Below, piece after piece: positions 1 to 9,029 of a stretch of DNA of 10,543 nt. The stretch spans positions 1 to 10,543 of the forward strand of contig CAMLIZ010000163.1 in NCBI GenBank assembly GCA_946480245.1, in the 5' to 3' direction. Every line of letters begins with the position of its first letter. Position 1 is the first letter of the stretch. Source of the DNA: an uncultured Pseudomonadota bacterium. Lineage in GTDB: Bacteria > Pseudomonadota > Gammaproteobacteria > Burkholderiales > Burkholderiaceae. The notes beneath the pieces were generated by a model. The model was not told where the DNA came from. It made no database searches and saw only the letters and a list, made by a program, of their open reading frames with translations. The translations under genes and the position numbers were made by a program.

Positions 1-905
1 GAGAAGATCTCCGAGAAGATGCCGAAGGCCGGCAGCACGAGGATGTACACCTCCGGGTGGCCCCAGGCCCAGATGAGGTTGATGAACATCATCATGTTGC
101 CGCCACCGCTGTTGGTGAAGAAGTGGAAGCCGAGGTTGCGGTCGAGCGCCAGCATGGCCAGCGTGGCGGTGAGCACCGGAAAGGCCGCAACGATCAGCAG
201 GTTGGCAGCCAGTGCGGTCCACGTGAACATCGGCATGCGCGTGTAGCTCATGCCCGGCGCGCGGATCTTGAGGATGGTGGTGACGAAGTTGATGCCGGTC
301 ATCAAGGTGCCGGCGCCCGAGATCAGCAGCGACCACAGGTAGTAGTCCACCCCCACTCCGGGCGAGTAGGCCAGCTCCGACAGCGGCGGATACGCCACCC
401 AGCCGGTGCGCGCGAACTCGCCCACGACGAGCGAGATGTTGACGAGCAGCGCGCCGGTGGCGGTGAGCCAGAAGCTGGTGGAGTTGAGCGTGGGGAACGC
501 CACGTCGCGCACGCCCAGTTGCAGCGGCACCACGAAGTTCATCAGGCCGATCATCATCGGCATGGCCGCGAAGAAGATCATGATCGTGCCGTGCGCCGTG
601 AAGATCTGGTCGTAGTGCTCCGGCGGCAGGTAGCCGGGCGCATGGAACGCGATCGCCTGTTGCGAGCGCATCATCACCGCGTCCACGAAGCCGCGAAACA
701 GCATCAGCACGCCGAGCAGCGTGTACATCACGCCGACGCGCTTGTGGTCCACGCTGGTGATCCATTCGCGCCACAGGTAGGGCAGATGGCCCTTCACGAC
801 CACCCACACGATCACCGCGAGCAGGATCGCCAGCACCGTGGCCGCCGCGGTCAGCGGAATCGGCTGGTCCCAGGGGATCGCCTGCCAGCTCAGCTTTCCG
901 AACAT
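1..905 (-). CDS. cyoB: Cytochrome bo3 ubiquinol oxidase subunit I (partial, C-terminus beyond window)
   Basis: This is the catalytic subunit of a proton-pumping heme-copper quinol oxidase of the inner membrane; it oxidises quinol and reduces oxygen to water. The first 301 codons are present. The N-terminus [12 protein letters not shown] resembles E. coli CyoB. The residues that bind ubiquinone in E. coli (R71, D75, H98, Q101) have counterparts here at R71, D75, H97 and Q100. The low-spin heme ligand is H105 (in TAHG), the D-channel aspartate is D134, and the motif GHPEVY gives the CuB ligand H283 and the channel glutamate E285. These quinone-site residues, and the neighbouring CuA-less subunit II, argue for a quinol oxidase and against an aa3 cytochrome c oxidase. 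The ATG lies one base after the cyoA stop (TGAGATG), with GGAGG at 911-915. The rest of the gene, and probably cyoC and cyoD, should lie to the left of the window. Confidence 0.96.
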   Translation of the reverse strand, partial: MFGKLSWQAIPWDQPIPLTAAATVLAILLAVIVWVVVKGHLPYLWREWITSVDHKRVGVMYTLLGVLMLFRGFVDAVMMRSQQAIAFHAPGYLPPEHYDQIFTAHGTIMIFFAAMPMMIGLMNFVVPLQLGVRDVAFPTLNSTSFWLTATGALLVNISLVVGEFARTGWVAYPPLSELAYSPGVGVDYYLWSLLISGAGTLMTGINFVTTILKIRAPGMSYTRMPMFTWTALAANLLIVAAFPVLTATLAMLALDRNLGFHFFTNSGGGNMMMFINLIWAWGHPEVYILVLPAFGIFSEIF

Positions 906-906
906 C

Positions 907-1839
907 TCATCCTCCAGGCCGTGGATTCACGCCGGGCCCGCCGCGCCCTTGGTGCGGGCCTTCGCCCGGCGGGATCCGCTGCGTGGCGATCGCCTCGAAC
1001 AACCCGGGCTGCACCGCGCGATAGCTGAAGGGCTGCACGTTCATGCTCTTGCGCTGCAGCGCTTCGTAGGCCGCCCGATCCAGCGCAGTCCCCGCCTCGC
1101 GGGTGCTGCCGAGCCATTGCGAATAGCGCTCGGCCGGCACGGCGTGCAGCACGAAATTCATGTCGGAGAAGCCGTCGCCGCTGAACTGGGTGGATTCACC
1201 GTAGTAGTCACCGGTGTGATCGGCCTGCAGGTGAAGCTGCGTCACCATGCCGTTCATCGTGGCGATCATGCTGCCCAGCTGCGGCACGAAGAACGAATTC
1301 ATCACCGTGGCCGAGGTGAGCGAGAAGTGCACCGGCACGCCGATGGGCACCACCAGCTGGTTCACCGTGGCGACGCCTTCGTCCGGGTAGATGAAGAGCC
1401 ACTTCCAGTCGAGCGACACCACCTGCACCTCGATCGGCTTGTGCGGCGAGGCCAGCGGGCGCGCAGGGTCGAGCTGGTGCGAGCCGATCCAGGTGACGCC
1501 GCCGAGAAACAGGATGACGAGCAGCGGGATCGACCACACCACCAGCTCCACGCGCCCGGAATAGGCCCATTGCGGGCGCCGGTGCGCGCGCCGGTTCGAG
1601 GCGCGGAACCACCACGCGAAGGCCAGCGCCGCCACGATGGTGGGCACCACGATGGCCAGCATGATTGCCAATGCGTTCAGCATCATCTGCCGATCGGCCG
1701 CACCCACCGGGCCCTGCGCATCCAGCACGCCGCCGCTGCAAGCGGCCAGCAGCATCGCCGCGGCGCCTGCGCCTGTCGCTCGCAGCGCAGCGCACGCACG
1801 GCGCAGCGTTGGCGAAGCCAGGTGCAATGGCAAGGGCAT
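907..1839 (-). CDS. cyoA: Cytochrome bo3 ubiquinol oxidase subunit II, lipoprotein
   Basis: This is subunit II of the bo3 quinol oxidase, an inner-membrane lipoprotein with a periplasmic cupredoxin-like domain. From the ATG at 1839 the protein has 310 residues: an arginine-containing n-region, a hydrophobic stretch and the lipobox LAAC, giving lipidated C34; then membrane segments at about 54-77 and 99-118; then the periplasmic domain with [12 protein letters not shown] at about 141-152. The CuA-binding Cys-x3-Cys and histidine set of cytochrome c oxidases is missing: the matching stretch (about 215-232) has serines, as in CyoA. A longer frame reaches a TTG at 1884, but that adds 15 residues before the signal peptide, so I prefer the ATG even though no strong Shine-Dalgarno precedes it. 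It lies 111 bases after the TlpA fusion gene and one base before cyoB. Confidence 0.95.
   Translation of the reverse strand: MPLPLHLASPTLRRACAALRATGAGAAAMLLAACSGGVLDAQGPVGAADRQMMLNALAIMLAIVVPTIVAALAFAWWFRASNRRAHRRPQWAYSGRVELVVWSIPLLVILFLGGVTWIGSHQLDPARPLASPHKPIEVQVVSLDWKWLFIYPDEGVATVNQLVVPIGVPVHFSLTSATVMNSFFVPQLGSMIATMNGMVTQLHLQADHTGDYYGESTQFSGDGFSDMNFVLHAVPAERYSQWLGSTREAGTALDRAAYEALQRKSMNVQPFSYRAVQPGLFEAIATQRIPPGEGPHQGRGGPGVNPRPGG
910..915 (-). promoter_or_regulatory. Ribosome binding site of cyoB inside the cyoA 3' end
   Basis: GGAGGA reads on the minus strand four bases before the cyoB ATG and overlaps the last sense codons of cyoA. The stop and start are one base apart, so translation of the two subunits is probably coupled. 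Confidence 0.8.
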
Positions 1840-1950
1840 GGTTGGACGGGGATTCGAGCGGCTGCGGGACACGCCGTGCCGCAAGCGCCGTTCCCGGCCG
1901 TGGATCAGGGGCGAGGCCTGCCACTGCCCCGCGCCTGCGCCTGCGTCACT
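1840..1950. other. Intergenic region before cyoA, possible cyo leader or promoter
   Basis: This is the longest non-coding gap in the window. It is very GC-rich. On the minus strand it has a short tandem GCAGGC repeat and a weak GGGGC/GCCCC pairing with a 13-base loop, but no T-run, so I see no intrinsic terminator. No convincing -35/-10 pair is visible. It may hold a separate cyo promoter, or the upstream transcript may simply read through. Confidence 0.4.
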
Positions 1951-2787
1951 TCAGCGTGGCGCGGCGACGGATCTGGCCGTGCGAAGGGCCTGCAGCCGCT
2001 GCGCGAGCACCGGCTCGGAGAGCTCGCCGACGCGGCGTGTGACGAGCCGGCCGTCCGCAGCGAAGAACAGGGTGGTGGGCAGTCCCTGCCCGTTGAACGC
2101 AGCCGCGGTCGACGACAACGGGTCGAGCAGCACGTGCTGCAGCGGCAGGCCCTGCGTCTGCAGGAAGCGCTGCACGCTCGCGCGCGATTCACCCTGGTTC
2201 ACGAACACGAAGTTCACATCGGGATGCGCCTGCTGCGCATGCAGCAGCACCGGCATTTCACGCCGGCACGGCGGGCACCAGGTGGCCCACAGGTTCACCA
2301 CGGTGGGCTTGCCGGCGAAGCCCGCCAGCGCGACAGGCGCGTCGTCTTCGAGTGCTGCGAGCCGCAGGTCCGGCAGCGGCGGGCGCGAGGCGCCGGCGGC
2401 CATCATCGAGACCGCGGCAGCCAGGCCGAGCCCGAGCATCAGGCCGCTGCCGGCGGCCACGGCACGGCGCAGCGCCGGTTGGCGCCGCACCACGGCGATG
2501 GCATACAGCGCGCCTGCAGTGACGCCGATGGCCGCATCCCAGCCGCCGTCGCGGATGTCCAGCACCGACCACGGGTGCGCGAAGTAGAGGCTGCGCCACT
2601 CCCACACGAAACCGAGCCGCGCCGCCACCAAGCCGACCAGCAGCATGCGCCACAGGGCGGCGTCGGGGTCGACGCCATTGCGCCGGCCGATGCGCTTGCC
2701 GGCCCACAGGCCCATGAATGCGCTGGCCAGCAACAGCAAGGGCAGCAGGGGCAGGGCCAGGGGGCCGATGGCCACCGTTTCGCTCAT
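1951..2787 (-). CDS. Fusion protein: degenerate Lgt-like membrane domain plus TlpA-type thioredoxin domain
   Basis: The C-terminal half (about 138-270) is a thioredoxin fold of the TlpA/ResA kind, with WATWCPPCRREMP (active cysteines C171 and C174) and the cis-proline loop GLPTT (P237). It probably faces the periplasm as a thiol-disulfide or persulfide reductase. The N-terminal half (1-131) is membrane-embedded, with about four hydrophobic segments, and resembles the first part of prolipoprotein diacylglyceryl transferase: IGPLAL near the start, then AARLGFVWEW and HPWSVLDIRDGGW, which match the Lgt segment ending in GGMSFHGG. The Lgt catalytic histidine in that motif is replaced (GGWDAAIG) and the later Lgt parts are absent, so transferase activity is unlikely. 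The domain may serve as anchor or electron conduit, which is inference. It starts 13 bases after the TSUP stop, with only a weak GGGCGG upstream. Confidence 0.88.
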   Translation of the reverse strand: MSETVAIGPLALPLLPLLLLASAFMGLWAGKRIGRRNGVDPDAALWRMLLVGLVAARLGFVWEWRSLYFAHPWSVLDIRDGGWDAAIGVTAGALYAIAVVRRQPALRRAVAAGSGLMLGLGLAAAVSMMAAGASRPPLPDLRLAALEDDAPVALAGFAGKPTVVNLWATWCPPCRREMPVLLHAQQAHPDVNFVFVNQGESRASVQRFLQTQGLPLQHVLLDPLSSTAAAFNGQGLPTTLFFAADGRLVTRRVGELSEPVLAQRLQALRTARSVAAPR

Positions 2788-2800
2788 ATGCGTGGCCGCC

Positions 2801-3613
2801 CTATGCCGTCCAGCCCACGGCGCGCGCGATCAGCAGCAGTGCGACTGCAGCGCTCGTCAGCGCAAAAAACTGCTGCAGCCGCGGACCCGCCAGGCGCGCC
2901 GCGATGCGACGGCCCAACAGCAGCGCGGCCACCGCACCGGCGGCGAACGGCAGCGCCACGGGCCAGCGCACCGAGCCTTGCAACGCAGCGGCACCGACGC
3001 CGCCCACGGAGACGAGCGAGATGACCGCCAGCGAGGTCATCACGATGCTGCGTGTGGCCAGATCGGTGAAGCGCGACAGCGCCGGCACGATCACGAAGCC
3101 GCCGCCCACGCCGAGCAGGCCGCTGAGCAGGCCCGAGAGCGCGCCGGTGCCCGCCAGCGCCCAGGCGCAAGGCTGGGTCCAGACCAGGCGGCGATCGGAG
3201 CCGGTCACGCAGGGCAACTGCGGCCGGTCCGCGCGTTGCTCGTGCCCATGGGCGCGCGCCCGCCGGAACATGCGCAGCGCCACCCAGGCCAGCACGAGCG
3301 CAAAGCCGACGGTCAGCGGCGCGTTCGGGATCATGTGAGCCAGGCGCAGGCCCAGCGGCGCCACCGCCATGCCCACGGCGCCCATCAGCGCGGCGGCCCG
3401 GTAGCGCACCAGCCCGTCCCTCAGGCCGAGCAGGGCACCCAGCGCCGACGCGGCGCCCACGGCGATCAGCCCCACGGGCGCGGCCTGCGCGATGGTCATC
3501 TGCAGGCCGAACACCAGCAGCGGCACCGCGAGCACGCCGCCGCCCGCGCCGGTGAGCGCGAGGATCAGCCCGACCACGGCGCCGAGCGCGGCAATCTCGG
3601 CCGGCTCGCTCAC
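2801..3613 (-). CDS. TauE/SafE (TSUP) family sulfite or sulfur-anion exporter candidate
   Basis: This is a 270-residue polytopic membrane protein made of two related halves, as in the TSUP (DUF81) family. Each half opens with a glycine motif: LTGAGGGVLAVP at about 20-31 and LLGVGGGFVIVP at about 166-177. A hydrophilic central loop of about 35 residues (116-150) is basic and carries two cysteines, C135 and C149. Family members carry sulfite, sulfoacetate, thiosulfate or related anions. The gene directly follows a persulfide dioxygenase, whose product is sulfite, so sulfite export is the natural reading, but the substrate cannot be fixed from sequence. The start is GTG at 3613, overlapping the dioxygenase stop by four bases (GTGA), which suggests translational coupling. 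Confidence 0.9.
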   Translation of the reverse strand: MSEPAEIAALGAVVGLILALTGAGGGVLAVPLLVFGLQMTIAQAAPVGLIAVGAASALGALLGLRDGLVRYRAAALMGAVGMAVAPLGLRLAHMIPNAPLTVGFALVLAWVALRMFRRARAHGHEQRADRPQLPCVTGSDRRLVWTQPCAWALAGTGALSGLLSGLLGVGGGFVIVPALSRFTDLATRSIVMTSLAVISLVSVGGVGAAALQGSVRWPVALPFAAGAVAALLLGRRIAARLAGPRLQQFFALTSAAVALLLIARAVGWTA

Positions 3614-4494
3614 AGCGCGTCGATCGGCAGTTTCAGGTAGCGCAGACCGTTGGCCTCCGGTGGCGGCAGGTGGCCGGCGCGCATGTTCACCTGCACCGAC
3701 GGCAGCAGCAGCACCGGCATCTCCAGCGTGGCGTCGCGCGCGCGGCGCATTGCCACGAAGGCCGCCTCGCCAATGCCCTCGTGCACGTGCACGTTGAGCG
3801 CGCGTTGCGCGGCCACCGTGGTCATCGCCTGCTCCTTGCGGTCGCTGGGCGGGTAGTCATGACAGAGGTACAGGCGCGTGTCGGGCGGCAGCGCGAGCAG
3901 GCGGCGGATCGAGCGGAACAGCGTGGTCGCGTCGCCGCCGGGAAAGTCGCAGCGCGCGGTGCCGTAGTCGGGCATGAACAGCGTATCGCCGACGAAGGCG
4001 GCGGTCGTGTCGCCGTCGCGCACCACGTAGCTCATGCAGGCCGGCGTGTGGCCCGGCGTGTGCATCGCCTGCACCACGAGGCCACCGATCTCGAACAGGT
4101 CGCCATCGGCGAACAGCTGGTCGAACTGCGAGCCGTCGCAACGGAACCCGGGCTCCGCGTTGAACAGCTTCGCAAACGCCTGCTGCACGTCGACCACGTG
4201 CTCGCCGATCGCGATGCGGCCGCCGAGTGTCTGCTGCAGGTAGGGCGCGGCCGAGAGGTGGTCCGCATGCACGTGCGTCTCGAGCAGCCACTGCACCCGC
4301 GCGCCCAGCTCGTGCACGCGGGCGATGAGGCGGTCGGCACTCTTCGTGGTGGTGCGGCCCGACTTGGGGTCGAAGTCGTGCACGCTGTCGATCAGCGCGC
4401 ACTGAAGCGTGCCGCGGTCGAGCACCAGGTGGCTGAAGGTCGAGGTGGCGGGGTCGAAGAACGATTCGACCGCCAGGCGCGCGCCGCTGCTCAT
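3610..4494 (-). CDS. blh: Persulfide dioxygenase, Blh-type metallo-beta-lactamase fold
   Basis: This is a 294-residue metallo-hydrolase-fold protein, predicted to oxidise glutathione or other thiol persulfides to sulfite with oxygen and one iron. The metal motifs are all present: THVHADH (H74, H76, D78, H79), TPGHT (H149), VGDTLF (D170) and CHDY (H212). The tail, including PSVQVNMRAGHLPPPE (about 265-280), resembles the Blh proteins of the bigR operons of Xylella and Agrobacterium, where a TSUP exporter is also adjacent. An antibiotic beta-lactamase or glyoxalase II is less likely given sqr, TSUP and trxC in the same block. Two starts are possible: GTG at 4497 or ATG at 4494. I chose the ATG, which overlaps the DUF302 stop (TGATG). 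Its stop overlaps the TSUP start. No bigR-type repressor gene is in the window. Confidence 0.87.
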   Translation of the reverse strand: MSSGARLAVESFFDPATSTFSHLVLDRGTLQCALIDSVHDFDPKSGRTTTKSADRLIARVHELGARVQWLLETHVHADHLSAAPYLQQTLGGRIAIGEHVVDVQQAFAKLFNAEPGFRCDGSQFDQLFADGDLFEIGGLVVQAMHTPGHTPACMSYVVRDGDTTAAFVGDTLFMPDYGTARCDFPGGDATTLFRSIRRLLALPPDTRLYLCHDYPPSDRKEQAMTTVAAQRALNVHVHEGIGEAAFVAMRRARDATLEMPVLLLPSVQVNMRAGHLPPPEANGLRYLKLPIDAL

Positions 4495-4904
4495 CACACG
4501 CGGGTGGCCTGGCTGCCGCCCAGTGCCGTGCAGGCACGCCGCAGCCGCTGCTCGGCCTGGTCGGCCACCGTCTTGACTTCGTCGCGGCCCACCAGGCCCA
4601 CCATGATCTGCGGGTCGAGAAAGCCGACCACGTAGCGCCCGTCGGCTTCCTCACGCAGCACCACGTTGCACGGCAGCAGCAAGCCGATGTCGGGCTCGGC
4701 GCTCACCGCGGCATGCGCCAGCGGCGGGTTGCAGGCGCCCAGGATGCGGTAGGGGCGCATCTCGGCGCCCAGCTTGTCCTTCATGGCGCGCTGCACGTCG
4801 ATGTCGCTCAGCACGCCGAAGCCTTCGGCCTTGAGCGCCTGCGTCACGCGCTCCAGGGCGGCGTCGAACGAGGGCGCGGCGATCGTGGTCTTGAATCCGT
4901 ACAT
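4494..4904 (-). CDS. DUF302 domain protein
   Basis: This small soluble protein of 136 residues covers a complete DUF302 domain. It opens [20 protein letters not shown] and carries the conserved core around [13 protein letters not shown] (C58) and [10 protein letters not shown] (C79). DUF302 proteins have no firmly assigned reaction; they recur beside sulfur-oxidation and redox genes, and the paired conserved cysteines may bind sulfur, a metal or heme. There is no signal peptide, so it is probably cytoplasmic. The open frame runs further upstream, but AAGGAG at 4911-4916, six bases before the ATG at 4904, fixes the start, and this gives the normal family length. Its stop overlaps the dioxygenase ATG by one base (TGATG), so the two are probably translationally coupled. 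A role in handing on persulfide is inference. Confidence 0.87.
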   Translation of the reverse strand: MYGFKTTIAAPSFDAALERVTQALKAEGFGVLSDIDVQRAMKDKLGAEMRPYRILGACNPPLAHAAVSAEPDIGLLLPCNVVLREEADGRYVVGFLDPQIMVGLVGRDEVKTVADQAEQRLRRACTALGGSQATRV

Positions 4905-4910
4905 CGTGGG

Positions 4911-4916
4911 CTCCTT
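4911..4916 (-). promoter_or_regulatory. Ribosome binding site deciding the DUF302 start
   Basis: AAGGAG lies six bases before the ATG at 4904 on the minus strand. The same frame stays open for roughly 80 further codons upstream, so this site is the main reason to place the start at 4904. Confidence 0.82.
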
Positions 4917-4936
4917 CTTGCAGGTTCCGTGGGGCA

Positions 4937-5632
4937 TCAGGGGCGGCGCAGCAGCCGCACGTGCATCGGGCGCGTGAAGTGCACGCCGCCGGGCCCCATG
5001 TGAGGCTCGAATCGTGCCCGCACGGCAGCCAACATCGCATCGTCGATGTGATGGTCGGCAAAGGTCGGGCGCATCATGCGCTGTTCGAAGTCGGCGAAGT
5101 CCGCAAAGTGCACCGGCATCGCGAAGCGGCGGTTCGCCTGCTCGCGCCACTGGCCGGCCTGCACCGCCTCGTCGAGTGCCTGCTGGGCGGCGGCGCGCAC
5201 CTCGCGCTCGTCGTTGAACAGTCGCACCAGTTCGTTCAGCGCGCCGTCGTACACCGGCTCCGACACGTACAGCCAGCCGCCGGGCCGCAGCACGCGGCGC
5301 GCCTCGCGCAGCGCCTGCGCCATCAGCGGCTGCGGCACGTGGTGCAGCGACTTCAGCATCAGCGCGCCGTCGAACGAGGCATCGGGAAACGGGATCTCCT
5401 GCGCACCGGCGCGCACGAACTGCAGCCGCGGGTGCGGCTCGGCCAGGTTCTTGCGGTGCTGGCGCTCGTCCACCTCGGTGCCGGTGAGCCGGGCATCGGC
5501 GTGGCGGTCGAGCAGCGTGCGCGCCAGGCGGGCGGCGCCGCAGCCCAGCTCGATCAGCTGGGCGCCTTGCAACGGCACCAGGGATTCGAGCAGGTCGAGC
5601 TCGTCGTCGATCAGGGGCAGGTTATCGGTCAT
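4937..5632 (-). CDS. Class I SAM-dependent methyltransferase, substrate unknown
   Basis: This soluble 231-residue protein has a Rossmann-type methyltransferase core of the Methyltransf_11 kind. Motif I is [11 protein letters not shown] (27-37), an acidic residue for the SAM ribose follows beta-2 (E53 in GTEVDE), then [18 protein letters not shown] (about 75-92) and the post-core [14 protein letters not shown] (114-127). The C-terminal part, rich in His, Asp and Phe (about 170-222), is probably the substrate cap and does not point to a known substrate. There is no cysteine triad like that of arsenite methyltransferase. It sits 26 bases after sqr and 32 bases before DUF302, with no obvious Shine-Dalgarno. 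From context I suggest a thiol, sulfide or persulfide S-methyltransferase, but quinone or small-metabolite methylation is equally open. Confidence 0.85.
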   Translation of the reverse strand: MTDNLPLIDDELDLLESLVPLQGAQLIELGCGAARLARTLLDRHADARLTGTEVDERQHRKNLAEPHPRLQFVRAGAQEIPFPDASFDGALMLKSLHHVPQPLMAQALREARRVLRPGGWLYVSEPVYDGALNELVRLFNDEREVRAAAQQALDEAVQAGQWREQANRRFAMPVHFADFADFEQRMMRPTFADHHIDDAMLAAVRARFEPHMGPGGVHFTRPMHVRLLRRP

Positions 5633-5658
5633 CGGCAGTGGCGGGTATTGTCATCGCA

Positions 5659-8800
<3,142 letters not shown>

Positions 8801-8806
8801 GGCGCG

Positions 8807-8812
8807 CTCCTC
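8807..8812 (-). promoter_or_regulatory. Ribosome binding site deciding the trxC start
   Basis: GAGGAG stands six bases before the ATG at 8800, within the 16-base gap after the DUF2892 gene. It rules out the start 12 codons further upstream. Confidence 0.8.
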
Positions 8813-8816
8813 GTGC

Positions 8817-9026
8817 TCAGGCGCCCGGGCGAACACCCAGCTTGCGCAGGATGACCTCGAGCGGGCACCACTTGGTGAACGAGCTCTGCAGCAGGTTGGC
8901 GCCCACGAAGGTGGTGAAGGCGAGCCACCATTCGCTCACGAACAGCGGGCTGCCGGGCACGCCCAGCGCGAGCGACAACAGGATGAACAGGCCGGCGAAC
9001 ATGCGCACGAGTTGCCACGAAGACAT
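8817..9026 (-). CDS. DUF2892 small inner membrane protein (YgaP membrane-domain type)
   Basis: This 69-residue protein has two hydrophobic segments (about 9-23 and 33-47) joined by a short loop, followed by SSFTKWCPLEVILRKLGV. The Cys-Pro-x-Glu-x-Ile-Leu-x-Lys-Leu-Gly ending (C54) is the signature of DUF2892, the membrane part of E. coli YgaP, where it is attached to a rhodanese. Here the rhodanese is absent and the domain stands alone. Its role is unknown; in sulfur gene sets it may anchor or pass sulfane sulfur at the membrane, which is inference. AAGGAG at 9035-9040 lies eight bases before the ATG and overlaps the last codons of the RND gene, so the two are probably co-translated. Confidence 0.86.
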   Translation of the reverse strand: MSSWQLVRMFAGLFILLSLALGVPGSPLFVSEWWLAFTTFVGANLLQSSFTKWCPLEVILRKLGVRPGA

Positions 9027-9029
9027 GGT

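Noticed and set aside
1..1839. aa3-type cytochrome c oxidase
   Set aside because: Subunit II lacks the CuA cysteines and histidines, and subunit I has the quinone-site residues R71, D75, H97 and Q100.
1840..1950. Rho-independent terminator after the TlpA fusion gene
   Set aside because: Only a weak five-pair stem with a 13-base loop is visible, and no T-run follows.
1951..2787. Functional prolipoprotein diacylglyceryl transferase
   Set aside because: The catalytic His motif and the second half of Lgt are absent.
838..3024. Very long plus-strand open frame (728 codons) opposite cyoA, the TlpA fusion and part of TSUP, and a similar His/Arg-rich one at 57-1028
   Set aside because: The translations are His-, Arg- and Gln-rich with no domain, the mirror effect of GC-rich third positions in the minus-strand genes, all of which have clear families.
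3610..4494. Antibiotic beta-lactamase or glyoxalase II
   Set aside because: The metal motifs are shared by the whole fold, but the Blh-like C-terminus, lack of a signal peptide and the adjacent sqr and TSUP genes favour a persulfide dioxygenase.
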